Source: an uncultured Faecalibaculum sp.
GTDB taxonomy: Bacteria > Bacillota_I > Bacilli_A > Erysipelotrichales > Erysipelotrichaceae
Assembly: GCF_910588395.1 (NCBI RefSeq)
Contig: NZ_CAJUPA010000051.1
Span: 1-11,886, forward strand
Direction: 5' to 3'
Length of the DNA: 11,886 nt
Position numbers and translations under genes: made by a program. The notes beneath the pieces were generated by a model. That model was given only the letters and a program-made list of their open reading frames with translations, was not told the DNA's origin and ran no database searches. Of the stretch, positions 5,843-11,886 are shown one piece after another (the first letter of the stretch is position 1; every line of letters begins with the position of its first letter).

Positions 5843-6853
5843 TCAGTCGCCGCCATCCTCACCCGCGTAGAGCTTCCCCTGCCAGGAACCCCGCCTGGCC
5901 AGTTCCCGGTCCACCGCATTCATCGTCACACGCTTCTTCGCAGTCCAGAGAGGTGCCAGCAGATTCTCCGCCACTCCATCACCGGTGATCCGCTCCACCA
6001 CCATCTCCCCAGGCAGAAGTTCCAGCTGGTTGCAGACGATCTGCACGTAGTCTTCCATGGACAGAAGCGGGAAGGGGGCTTTCAGATAGCTCTGCCCCAG
6101 TGCACTGTCGGAAATCACATGCAGCATGTGGATCTTCACCGCATCCGGATGCATACCGGCTACAAACCGGGCCGTATCCAGCATATCCTCTCTGCTTTCT
6201 CCCGGCAGCCCGTTGATGATGTGCAGACAGGTGCGGATCCCGCTGCCTGCCAGCTGTTTCATGCAGGCTGCCAGGCAGGCTGTGCCATGCCCCCGGTTCA
6301 TTCTGACCATCGTGGAATCCTTCGCGCTTTGCAGCCCCAGCTCCACCCACACAGGCTTGATCCGGTTCATCTCTGCCAGCCACCGGATCTTGTCTCCGTC
6401 CAGGCAGTCCGGACGGGTGGCAATGGAGACCTCCGCTGCATCCTCCCAGGCAAATACCGGCCCCAGCACCTGCTGCAGCACCGGCAGCGGCGCATAGGTG
6501 TTGGAATACGACTGAAAGTAGGCGATTCCGTCCGCATCCGGCCACTTCTGCCGGGCCCGCTCCAGACCGGCTTCAAACTGCATCCGCAGATCTTCTCCGG
6601 AATGCAGAATCGTATCTCCGGAACCGCGGGAAGAACAGAAGGCACACCCGCCGTATCCTCTGGTTCCATCCCGGTTGGGACAGGTAAATCCCGCATCCAG
6701 AGGAATCTTCGCCAGTTTGTGACCATAGGCTTTCTTCAGATGATAGGAATAGGTGTGATACCGCTTGTTGGTATCCGAATAGGGAAACGGACTCAGGCCC
6801 GCCGCTGTCCCATCCGGTTTTCCGGTTTTCATCTTCTTCAAATCAGCATCCAT
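5843..6853 (-). CDS. TIGR01212-family radical SAM protein (YhcC-like)
   Basis: A 336-residue radical SAM enzyme. The N-terminal PLDAGFTCPNRDGTRG followed by YGGCAFC supplies the three [4Fe-4S] ligands Cys58, Cys70 and Cys73 in the unusual long-spaced pattern of the YhcC/TIGR01212 family, distinct from the common CX3CX2C. Further family segments are IAYFQSYSNTYAP (110-122), SIATRPDCL (143-151), WVELGLQSA (169-177), HIINGLPGES (211-220) and KIHMLHV (240-246). The substrate of the family is not established to my knowledge. The start at 6853 is set by AAAGGAG five bases upstream; the frame stays open much further upstream but that part overlaps the preceding gene and lacks family similarity. It follows the membrane-protein gene by 110 bp with no terminator, so the two are probably cotranscribed. 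Confidence 0.92.
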   Translation of the reverse strand: MDADLKKMKTGKPDGTAAGLSPFPYSDTNKRYHTYSYHLKKAYGHKLAKIPLDAGFTCPNRDGTRGYGGCAFCSSRGSGDTILHSGEDLRMQFEAGLERARQKWPDADGIAYFQSYSNTYAPLPVLQQVLGPVFAWEDAAEVSIATRPDCLDGDKIRWLAEMNRIKPVWVELGLQSAKDSTMVRMNRGHGTACLAACMKQLAGSGIRTCLHIINGLPGESREDMLDTARFVAGMHPDAVKIHMLHVISDSALGQSYLKAPFPLLSMEDYVQIVCNQLELLPGEMVVERITGDGVAENLLAPLWTAKKRVTMNAVDRELARRGSWQGKLYAGEDGGD

Positions 6854-6963
6854 GGTTTCTCCTTTCAAGTAAAACAGACTGGTGCAGTAAACTGCCTTTG
6901 CATCATACAGGATAGTTTCGCCACGGAGAGCCGGATTTGCGGACCTCATCGGCTGTCGCTTCT

Positions 6964-7467
6964 TCAGCGTTGCTGAGCATGACCCTCCTCTTTCTGTGCC
7001 AGCTGCCGCCGATGCTGGAGATGGATCCCGATGTGCCCGATCCCCAGGATCAAAGCTGCTCCCTGCAGCCAGAGCAGGTGACTGTAAAGACCCAGAAAAA
7101 ACGCTGCAATCACCGGAAGTGTAGCCCCGGGTACCGGAATTCCCAGCAGGCTGCCGTAGAAATCCTCCAGTCTGCCAGGACTGCGAAAATACCGGATCCA
7201 CCAGATTTCATACAGAATCATCAGTACAAAGGCGGCCATCAGCCACCAGACATCCACAGACCATCCATGCAGATTCAGGTCTGTGAACGTCAGCAGACAG
7301 AAGGTCACCAGCACTTCACCGACCCGTTCCAGTATTCTCAGGACCCGGTTTTCGTCCGCCGAAGAGTATCCGGCGGGCTTTTTCTTCGCCCAAAACAGAT
7401 TGGGAACCATCAGCATCACCAGAAAGATGAATCCCACCCAGGAAAAACCAAAGTGTCCCATTTCCAT
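6964..7467 (-). CDS. Conserved integral membrane protein of unknown function
   Basis: A 167-residue protein starting MEMGHFGFSW, with hydrophobic segments at about 9-26, 53-65, 69-92, 110-128 and 130-147 and a charged tail ending HRRQLAQKEEGHAQQR. Conserved-looking features are the N-terminal HFGFSWVGFIFLVMLMVPN, ERVGEVLV, LYEIWWIRYF, the LLGIPVPGATLPV loop and the terminal GIGHIGIHL. I recall similar uncharacterised proteins in Clostridia and other Bacillota; no enzymatic motif is evident. The start at 7467 was preferred because AAGGAG lies seven bases upstream; a TTG two codons earlier is too close to it and an ATG two codons later is too far. It is the first gene of a likely operon with the radical SAM gene. 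Confidence 0.8.
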   Translation of the reverse strand: MEMGHFGFSWVGFIFLVMLMVPNLFWAKKKPAGYSSADENRVLRILERVGEVLVTFCLLTFTDLNLHGWSVDVWWLMAAFVLMILYEIWWIRYFRSPGRLEDFYGSLLGIPVPGATLPVIAAFFLGLYSHLLWLQGAALILGIGHIGIHLQHRRQLAQKEEGHAQQR

Positions 7468-7542
7468 TTTCAAACTCCTTTTATGAACCCGGATCTGACT
7501 GCAGTGCGGTCAGGCATTTCTCGCTCAGATTCGATTCCACCC

Positions 7543-7572
7543 AGTATAGACATACAGGAACCCAAAGCGCAA
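7543..7572 (-). promoter_or_regulatory. Possible promoter of the membrane protein-radical SAM operon
   Basis: On the minus strand TTGCGC (7572-7567), 18-bp spacer, TATACT (7548-7543). The -10 is good, the -35 poor. The start would be near 7536, about 70 nt before the ATG. It lies just beyond the aro operon terminator, where a new promoter is needed. Confidence 0.4.
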
Positions 7573-7673
7573 ACCGGTAACGGGAATCCATCCATCGCTT
7601 CTCCCGCCGGCTTTTACGGATACCCATGGAATCTCACCAGCTGCATCAGGAAGCTGCCGCCAGCAAATCACGC

Positions 7674-7706
7674 AAAAAAGAGGTCTCCTTTTCTGAAGAG
7701 ACCTCT
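7674..7706 (-). terminator. Terminator of the aroEK-aroF operon
   Basis: On the minus strand AGAGGTCTC pairs with GAGACCTCT (9 bp, 10-nt loop), continuing into TTTTTG. It lies about 100 bases after the aroF stop. The plus strand has no T tract after the stem. Confidence 0.88.
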
Positions 7707-7741
7707 GTAAAGCTCATTGTGGTGGTCCTGTCATTGACAGT

Positions 7742-7781
7742 TGCTCTGTCCATCATCGGTAACTGCTCTGTCCACCATCGG
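7742..7781. repeat. Short tandem imperfect repeat after aroF
   Basis: TGCTCTGTCCATCATCGG (7742-7759) and TGCTCTGTCCACCATCGG (7764-7781) agree at 17 of 18 bases, with period 22. They lie in the 3' untranslated region of the aro operon, between the aroF stop and the terminator. No function is apparent. Confidence 0.6.
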
Positions 7782-7806
7782 CCATTGCCTGGACATCAGC
7801 AAGCCC

Positions 7807-8826
7807 CTACAGACTGCGGCCGATGACCTCCGCGATCTTCCGGCCTTTTTCCACCAGGGCTGCATAGTTCTCCGGCTTCAGGGACTGCGCCCCGTCCGAC
7901 AGGGCATTCTGGGGATCGCAGTGCACCTCGATGATCAGACCATCGGCTCCTGCCGCAATCGCCGCCAGGGAGACAGCCTCCACCAGCTTCCAGTCTCCCG
8001 TGGCGTGGGACGGATCGATCACGATCGGCAGATGTGTGCGCTCCTTGATGATCGGGATCACCGACAGATCCAGGGTGTTCCGGGTGAACTTCTCGAAGGT
8101 CCGGATCCCGCGCTCGCAGAAAACCACATTGGGGTTGCCCTCGGACATGATGTATTCCGCCGCCATGATCCATTCCTCGATCGTATTCGCCAGCCCCCGT
8201 TTCAGCAGCACCGGTTTCTTCGTCCGGCCCACGGCCTTCAGCAGATCGAAATTCTGCATGTTCCGGGCACCAATCTGAATCACATCCACATGCTCCACAA
8301 ATTCATCCAGCTTGTCGGCGGACATCAGCTCCGTCACCACTGGCAGCCCTGTTTCGCGGCGGGCTTCATCCAGCAGCAGGATTCCTTCCGTGCCCAGTCC
8401 CTGGAACGCATAGGGAGACGTCCGGGGTTTGTAGGCACCGCCCCGCAGCATATCCGCGCCGGCTTCCTTCACAGCACTGGCCGCAGACAGAATGGAATCC
8501 CGGTTTTCCACCGCGCAGGGGCCCGCCATCATGATGACTTTATTGCCCCCGATCTTCAGACCGTTCACATCCACCACCGTATCCTCCGGATGGAACATCC
8601 GGTTCGCCAGTTTGTAAGGCTGCGCCACACGCTGCACCTCGTAGACAATGGGGTTGGCAAGCAGCGAGCGGTCGTCAATGACAGAAGTATCGCCCACCAC
8701 GCCAAAGACATCGTAGTTTTCCCCCACGATCTTGGTGGTCTTCAGTCCCTTCTTTTCCAGGTTTTCAATCAGCCGGGAGACCTCTGCCTCCGGTGCGGTT
8801 TTCTTCAGTGTGATAATCATGATCAT
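7807..8826 (-). CDS. aroF: 3-deoxy-7-phosphoheptulonate (DAHP) synthase, type I-beta
   Basis: Condenses phosphoenolpyruvate with erythrose 4-phosphate, the first committed step to chorismate. The 339-residue chain resembles the Thermotoga maritima enzyme: a ferredoxin-like regulatory domain at about 1-70, then the TIM barrel starting near FHPEDTVVDV. Predicted metal ligands are Cys104 (GPCAVE), His274 (DPSHATG), Glu300 (IIEVH) and Asp311 (ALSDGAQSL). Substrate-binding KPRTSPYAFQGLG (133-145) and IQIGARNMQNF (184-194) are intact. The N-terminal domain suggests feedback inhibition by tyrosine or phenylalanine, as in the Thermotoga enzyme; the actual effector is unknown. AAAGGA lies upstream and could serve either the ATG at 8826 or the one two codons on at 8820. 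No chorismate mutase domain is fused. It is the last gene of the operon, 78 bp after aroE-aroK. Confidence 0.96.
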   Translation of the reverse strand: MIMIITLKKTAPEAEVSRLIENLEKKGLKTTKIVGENYDVFGVVGDTSVIDDRSLLANPIVYEVQRVAQPYKLANRMFHPEDTVVDVNGLKIGGNKVIMMAGPCAVENRDSILSAASAVKEAGADMLRGGAYKPRTSPYAFQGLGTEGILLLDEARRETGLPVVTELMSADKLDEFVEHVDVIQIGARNMQNFDLLKAVGRTKKPVLLKRGLANTIEEWIMAAEYIMSEGNPNVVFCERGIRTFEKFTRNTLDLSVIPIIKERTHLPIVIDPSHATGDWKLVEAVSLAAIAAGADGLIIEVHCDPQNALSDGAQSLKPENYAALVEKGRKIAEVIGRSL

Positions 8827-8904
8827 CGGTTCCTTTCTGTTTATCCGTTTGTATCCATCGGGTGTGTTTCCCTGTGATGCGCCCGATCCGGTTCACCACC
8901 GGTT

Positions 8905-10167
8905 TTATTCCTGTGATGCCGATGCCTGCCGGGGCGTATATCCCAGTTTCGTGCACAGGACTTCCAGCGCTTCTTCCGGGGCATTGTCGTTTGGCAGGAT
9001 GAGATCGGCCCAGTCTTCATAGACCGGTGCCCGTCTGGCATACAGCTGGTCAAAGCCGTGTTTCAGCATCGGCCGGGCGGGGTCTTCCTGCACCATCAGA
9101 GCCGGATCCCGTTTCAGCCACACCAGAATGCCGTTTGACCGGAGCAGATCCCGGTTCTCCGGCCGTTCGATCACGCCGCCGCCGCAGGCGATCACCTGGC
9201 CTGTGTGCAGGGACGCCCGCCGGACCTGGGCGGTTTCCCGGCGGCGGAAGCCTTCTTCCTGCTCCTGTTCAAAGATGGCGGCAACCGGCATGCCCGCTTC
9301 CTGTTCCACCGCCGCATCCAGGTCCACAAAGGGTCTGCCCAGTCTGTCCGCCAGCATTCTGCCCAGGGTGGATTTGCCGCAGGAGGACATGCCAATCAGG
9401 ACGATGTTCTGCTGCTGCAGCTGCAGTTCACGGAGCACATCGGCAGCTGCCTGGGGTGGCAGGGAGACATCGAAGAACAGCTCGTGAGCCTTGACCGCCT
9501 GAGTCACCAGCATCCGAAGGCCGTTGTCATGGGGGATGTTCAGGGATTCAGCCTGCAGCAGCAGGCGGGTCTTCATGGGGTTGTAGACCAGATCGAACAC
9601 GAATTCCAGCTGTGTGAAGCCCCGAAGATCCAGTGCCTGTCCCTCTATGGCCGGGCTCATGCCTGCGGGTGTGGCGTTGATTACCAGGGCTGCTTCCGGA
9701 TGCAGACGGAGCGCATCCTGGGGCAGGATGCAGTCTGGTGCCGGTTTGCGGTAGACGATCACCGGATGTCCCCCCAGTGCCTGGACCACGGCTTTGACCG
9801 CCGTGGCTGCACCGCCTTTGCCCAGGATCAGAACGGTTCTGCCCGCCACATGTACACCGGCGTGTTCCAGTGTGGCCTGGATTCCGGCGCAGTCCGTGTT
9901 GAAACCCGTCAGCCGGCCGTTCCGGTTTGTGACACAGTTCACCGCGCCAGCCTGACGGGCCAGGGAAGAGACTTCGTCACAGGCCGCCAGGGCTGTCTTT
10001 TTATAAGGGATGGTGACGTTGATCCCGGAAAAAGCGCGGTTCCGGAAAAACGCATCCACCTGATCCGGGGGAATCTCCTGCAGCTGGTATCCTTCGTTTC
10101 CAAGGGCATTGTGGATCTGTTTCGAGAACGAATGCCCCAGATGTTCACCAATCAGTCCGAATTCCAT
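8905..10167 (-). CDS. aroE/aroK: Bifunctional shikimate dehydrogenase-shikimate kinase (AroE-AroK fusion)
   Basis: One 420-residue protein for two consecutive steps: NADPH reduction of 3-dehydroshikimate, then ATP phosphorylation of shikimate. Residues 1 to about 250 are AroE: the shikimate-binding serines in GHSFSK (12-16), catalytic Lys56 in NVTIPYKK, Asp92 in GFNTDCAG, the nucleotide loop GKGGAA (116-121; canonical GAGGA with Lys replacing Ala) and the C-terminal GLRMLVTQA. From about 254 the kinase begins: Walker A GMSSCGKST (259-267), the VDLD acidic pair (Asp282, Asp284), FRRRE (307-311), CGGGVI (328-333) and the lid DPARPML (362-368). Both halves look catalytically intact, joined by a short Gln-rich linker (ELQLQQQN, 247-254) without a stop or frameshift. 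AAAGGAGG eleven bases before the ATG at 10167 fixes the start; the frame continues upstream through two terminator hairpins, which are leader. Confidence 0.95.
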   Translation of the reverse strand: MEFGLIGEHLGHSFSKQIHNALGNEGYQLQEIPPDQVDAFFRNRAFSGINVTIPYKKTALAACDEVSSLARQAGAVNCVTNRNGRLTGFNTDCAGIQATLEHAGVHVAGRTVLILGKGGAATAVKAVVQALGGHPVIVYRKPAPDCILPQDALRLHPEAALVINATPAGMSPAIEGQALDLRGFTQLEFVFDLVYNPMKTRLLLQAESLNIPHDNGLRMLVTQAVKAHELFFDVSLPPQAAADVLRELQLQQQNIVLIGMSSCGKSTLGRMLADRLGRPFVDLDAAVEQEAGMPVAAIFEQEQEEGFRRRETAQVRRASLHTGQVIACGGGVIERPENRDLLRSNGILVWLKRDPALMVQEDPARPMLKHGFDQLYARRAPVYEDWADLILPNDNAPEEALEVLCTKLGYTPRQASASQE

Positions 10168-10211
10168 TTCGTTGTCAGCCTCCTTTGTGTGATATCGGTA
10201 CAGCATCTGAT

Positions 10212-10242
10212 AAAAAAGGCATTCCCATGCAGAATGCCTTTT
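10212..10242 (-). terminator. Leader terminator 2 of the aroEK-aroF operon
   Basis: On the minus strand AAAAGGCATTC pairs with GAATGCCTTTT (11 bp, 7-nt loop), ending in a run of six T (10217-10212). It lies between the predicted promoter and the aroE ribosome binding site, so it must be passed before translation of the operon. Confidence 0.75.
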
Positions 10243-10243
10243 G

Positions 10244-10292
10244 AAAAAACGCCTGAACAAAACCACCGGACCATGCCGATGTTTTCAGGCGT
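10244..10292 (-). terminator. Leader terminator 1 of the aroEK-aroF operon
   Basis: On the minus strand ACGCCTGAA (10292-10284) pairs with TTCAGGCGT (10257-10249), then five more T. An inner stem CATCGG/CCGGTG extends it. The plus strand has no T tract after the stem, so it is directional. One base separates its T tract from the second hairpin. Confidence 0.75.
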
Positions 10293-10330
10293 CACATAAA
10301 TCGAAAATACTGAAACGTGTTCATGCAGTC

Positions 10331-10359
10331 AGTCTACTGAATTTGAAAATGAGTTTCAA
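10331..10359 (-). promoter_or_regulatory. Predicted promoter of the aroEK-aroF operon, with inverted repeat
   Basis: On the minus strand TTGAAA (10359-10354), 17-bp spacer, TAGACT (10336-10331). The start would be near 10324, giving a leader of about 155 nt that includes both terminators. The -35 is one arm of a perfect inverted repeat TTGAAA-N5-TTTCAA (10343-10359), which could be an operator shared with divergent aroD. No convincing plus-strand promoter for aroD was found. Confidence 0.5.
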
Positions 10360-10488
10360 GTCCTGATTTCAGCTTTCATAAATTTACAGTCCATGACAGT
10401 CCTTTCTGCAGGCTCGGGTACAGACAGCCACCGGAATCCGTTGCATGAACCGGTTGAAAACAGCAGAAGAATGGGATGTAATGAGACC

Positions 10489-11184
10489 ATGATTGCGATT
10501 ATTCCTTTGTTTGCGGACAGCACCTCTGAATTTCACGACACCTTCCGGCAGGCTGTGGCTTCTGACTGTGACTGGATCGAGCTGCGGCTGGACCGGATGC
10601 TGGCGGCCAGGACAGAAGCGGAGGTTCTGCAGCTTCTTTTGTCTCTGGACCCCGGCGGCAAAACTCTCCTGTACACGCTGCGCACCGATAGGGAAGGGGG
10701 AGAAGCGGCGGTTTCCGACAGGGAGTATCACCGGATCCTCCGGTCTCTTTCCGGACTGCCGGGGCTGGTGGACGTGGAACTGTCCCGGATCGGACCGGAT
10801 ACACCGCTGGACTCTGTCACCGATCCTGGCAGAACCATTCTTTCCTTTCATGACTTTCACGAAACACCCGCTGATCTGGACAGGATCTGGCAGTCCATGG
10901 AAGCCTGGCATCCGTATATGCAGAAAATTGCGGTGATGCCGCAGGCAGAAAACGATGTGAACCGGCTGCTGGAAAGCTGCAGAGACCACCGGACGGCTTC
11001 CGGGAAAATCGCCATCGCCATGGGCGAAACGGGCACCATTTCCCGCCTGTGGGGGGACCGGTGGAGCAGTGCCGCCACGTTCTGCACGCTGAAAGAAAGC
11101 AGCGCTCCAGGCCAGCTTTCCCTGGCGGAATGGCTTGTCAAGCGCTCCGGAAAAGATGGCCTGAAATCCGGCAGAGACTGTTAA
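10489..11184 (+). CDS. aroD: 3-dehydroquinate dehydratase, type I
   Basis: Dehydrates 3-dehydroquinate to 3-dehydroshikimate through a Schiff base, the step before AroE. The 231-residue TIM barrel has WIELRLD (29-35), LYTLRTDREGG (61-71), VDVELS (94-99), the catalytic His121 in SFHDFHETP, Schiff-base Lys146 in KIAVMP, and the C-terminal MGETGTISRLWGD and SAPGQLSLAEW substrate-loop segments. All key residues are present. The start is uncertain: 10489 matches where the family begins (IAIIPLF), but neither it nor the in-frame ATG at 10471 has a good Shine-Dalgarno sequence, and the frame stays open to 10393. It is divergent from aroEK-aroF, so the pathway locus is split over two transcripts. hpf follows after 56 bp with no terminator between them. 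Confidence 0.93.
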   Translation: MIAIIPLFADSTSEFHDTFRQAVASDCDWIELRLDRMLAARTEAEVLQLLLSLDPGGKTLLYTLRTDREGGEAAVSDREYHRILRSLSGLPGLVDVELSRIGPDTPLDSVTDPGRTILSFHDFHETPADLDRIWQSMEAWHPYMQKIAVMPQAENDVNRLLESCRDHRTASGKIAIAMGETGTISRLWGDRWSSAATFCTLKESSAPGQLSLAEWLVKRSGKDGLKSGRDC

Positions 11185-11207
11185 TCGAAGATAAATAATA
11201 ACAGCGA

Positions 11208-11216
11208 TGATATAAT
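11208..11216 (+). promoter_or_regulatory. hpf promoter, extended -10
   Basis: TGATATAAT gives a perfect -10 with the TG extension. No good -35 is present at 16-18 bp. It lies 10 bases before the AAGGAGG of hpf, so the 5' leader is very short. hpf may also be read from aroD transcripts. Confidence 0.55.
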
Positions 11217-11240
11217 GAGAACACCAAGGAGGTATCTCAT

Positions 11241-11777
11241 ATGAAAGTGAATATCACCGGAAAAAACATCACTGTGACACAGGCCATTGCGGACAAGATC
11301 AACAAAAAGCTGGCCATTCTCAACAAGTACTTCATCATTGACGACGAAGATACAGCCAGTGTCCTGATCCGCACCTATCCCGACAAACAGAAGATCGAGG
11401 TCACCATTCCCACAAAATTTGCAATCCTGCGGACGGAAGTGGCAGATGACGATCTGTACAAAGCCATTGACCGGGCCATTGACAAGCTGGAAGATCAGAT
11501 CCGGCGTCAGAAAACCCGGATTGAAAAGAAAAAGAATCATTCGCCTCTCTCGGAAGCCTTCATTGATGTGGAGCTCTACGAAGATGCGCCCGCGGATGAA
11601 GATGAACTGGTTCGGACCAAATCCATCGTGCCGGCTTTCATGAGCCTGGACGATGCCATTGCGAAAATGGAACTTCTGGATCATGACTTCTTCATCTACA
11701 CCGATGATGAAACCCGGAAGATTGCCGTGGTTTACCGCAGACGGGAAGGCGGATACGGCCTGATCGAAACCGAGTGA
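11241..11777 (+). CDS. hpf: Long-form ribosome hibernation promoting factor
   Basis: Binds the 30S subunit at the mRNA/tRNA channel and dimerises 70S ribosomes into inactive 100S particles in stationary phase or stress. The 178-residue length and two domains define the long form, typical of Bacillota. Residues 1 to about 97 are the S30AE-like beta-alpha-beta domain (MKVNITGKNITVTQAI, then LYKAIDRAIDKLEDQIRRQKTRIEKKK with its basic ribosome-binding helix). After an acidic linker (about 108-121), residues 124-178 are the dimerisation domain, with PAFMSLDDAIAKMELLDHDF and VYRRREGGYGLIE. AAGGAGG eight bases before the ATG at 11241 fixes the start. The gene ends at a strong terminator beside which an intron has inserted; the coding region is untouched. 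Confidence 0.96.
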   Translation: MKVNITGKNITVTQAIADKINKKLAILNKYFIIDDEDTASVLIRTYPDKQKIEVTIPTKFAILRTEVADDDLYKAIDRAIDKLEDQIRRQKTRIEKKKNHSPLSEAFIDVELYEDAPADEDELVRTKSIVPAFMSLDDAIAKMELLDHDFFIYTDDETRKIAVVYRRREGGYGLIETE

Positions 11778-11810
11778 GCCGGACCGGCACAGCCTGAATC
11801 AGCACAGATT

Positions 11811-11836
11811 GCCGCGGACAGCAGTCCGCGGCTTTT
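11811..11836 (+). terminator. hpf intrinsic terminator, group IIC intron target
   Basis: GCCGCGGAC (11811-11819) pairs with GTCCGCGGC (11824-11832) around an AGCA loop, followed by TTTT. It lies 33 bases after hpf. The intron begins after TTTTCA, six bases from the stem, the position preferred by group IIC introns. Confidence 0.88.
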
Positions 11837-11838
11837 CA

Positions 11839-11886
11839 GTGTACCGGGCATGGTGCACTTCTAGCTGGTGAAAGTCCAGCCACGAT
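11839..11886 (+). mobile_element. Group IIC-like intron, 5' end (partial, leaves at the right edge)
   Basis: The sequence from GTGTACCGGGCATGGTGCA through GGTGAAAGTCCAGCC matches the 5' end and first domain I elements of group IIC introns as I recall them (the Oceanobacillus intron begins GTGTGCCCGGCATGGGTGCA). CTGG/CCAG can pair around TGAAAGT, as in the domain I stem of these introns. Position just after a terminator is the hallmark of the class. The maturase and 3' end lie beyond the window. Confidence 0.8.

Noticed and set aside
5735..6976. 413-codon plus-strand frame over the radical SAM gene
   Set aside because: Shadow of the minus-strand gene with intact family motifs; it starts inside the bidirectional terminator region.
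8870..8904. CCGGT/ACCGG hairpin between aroE-aroK and aroF
   Set aside because: Only five pairs and no T tract, so not a terminator; the two genes are treated as cotranscribed.
10164..10274. Possible leader peptide starting ATG GTC CGG TGG TTT on the minus strand, overlapping the aroE start
   Set aside because: It has only one Trp and several Phe codons, no ribosome binding site, and begins in the loop of the first leader hairpin. Not good enough for a classical attenuator peptide.
9205..10299. 364-codon plus-strand frame over aroE-aroK
   Set aside because: Shadow frame; the minus strand encodes the recognisable enzymes.
1..11886. CRISPR arrays, tRNA or rRNA genes, phage structural genes, toxin-antitoxin pairs
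   Set aside because: None seen: no regularly spaced repeats, no cloverleaf or rRNA-like segments, and no phage genes beside the S24 repressor.

Overview
The window looks like a chromosomal segment of a low-GC-lineage Gram-positive bacterium (Bacillota) with unusually GC-rich DNA. The indicators are a tyrosine T-box riboswitch in front of tyrS, a long-form ribosome hibernation factor (hpf), an XRE/SdpI membrane regulator, AGGAGG-type ribosome binding sites and U-tract terminators. An Erysipelotrichaceae-like gut organism would fit the GC content and gene style, but that is inference; no rRNA or other taxonomic marker is present.

Layout. Bases 1-52 are the 3' end (end of domain V plus domain VI) of a group IIC-like intron. 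Next comes a divergent regulatory pair: a LexA/HdiR-like XRE-S24 repressor on the minus strand and a 58-codon membrane-protein ORF on the plus strand (1029-1205). Their promoters interlock over GTTTACA/TGTAAAC repeats. A minus-strand TPR protein (1266-2696) is divergent from tyrS, which carries a complete T-box leader with a UAC specifier. Downstream of tyrS on the plus strand are an XRE-SdpI membrane-bound regulator and a thioredoxin-like protein. A two-way terminator separates these from a convergent minus-strand pair: a TIGR01212-type radical SAM protein and a conserved four- to five-helix membrane protein.

The second half is mainly a shikimate-pathway locus. Minus-strand aroE-aroK (one fused polypeptide) and aroF (type I-beta DAHP synthase) form an operon ending in a strong terminator. 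Its leader contains two back-to-back intrinsic terminators between promoter and ribosome binding site, which suggests attenuation. aroD (type I dehydroquinase) is divergent on the plus strand and is followed by hpf with its own promoter. Together these supply steps 1, 3, 4 and 5 of chorismate synthesis; aroB, aroA and aroC are not in the window. The hpf terminator is followed six bases later by the 5' end of another group IIC-like intron, as expected for this intron class.

Most interesting items: the repressor/small-membrane-protein switch, which resembles lexA-sosA and lexA-yneA in layout; apparently leaderless transcripts for both the repressor and the TPR gene; the tandem-terminator aro leader; the AroE-AroK fusion; and group IIC intron ends at both window edges.
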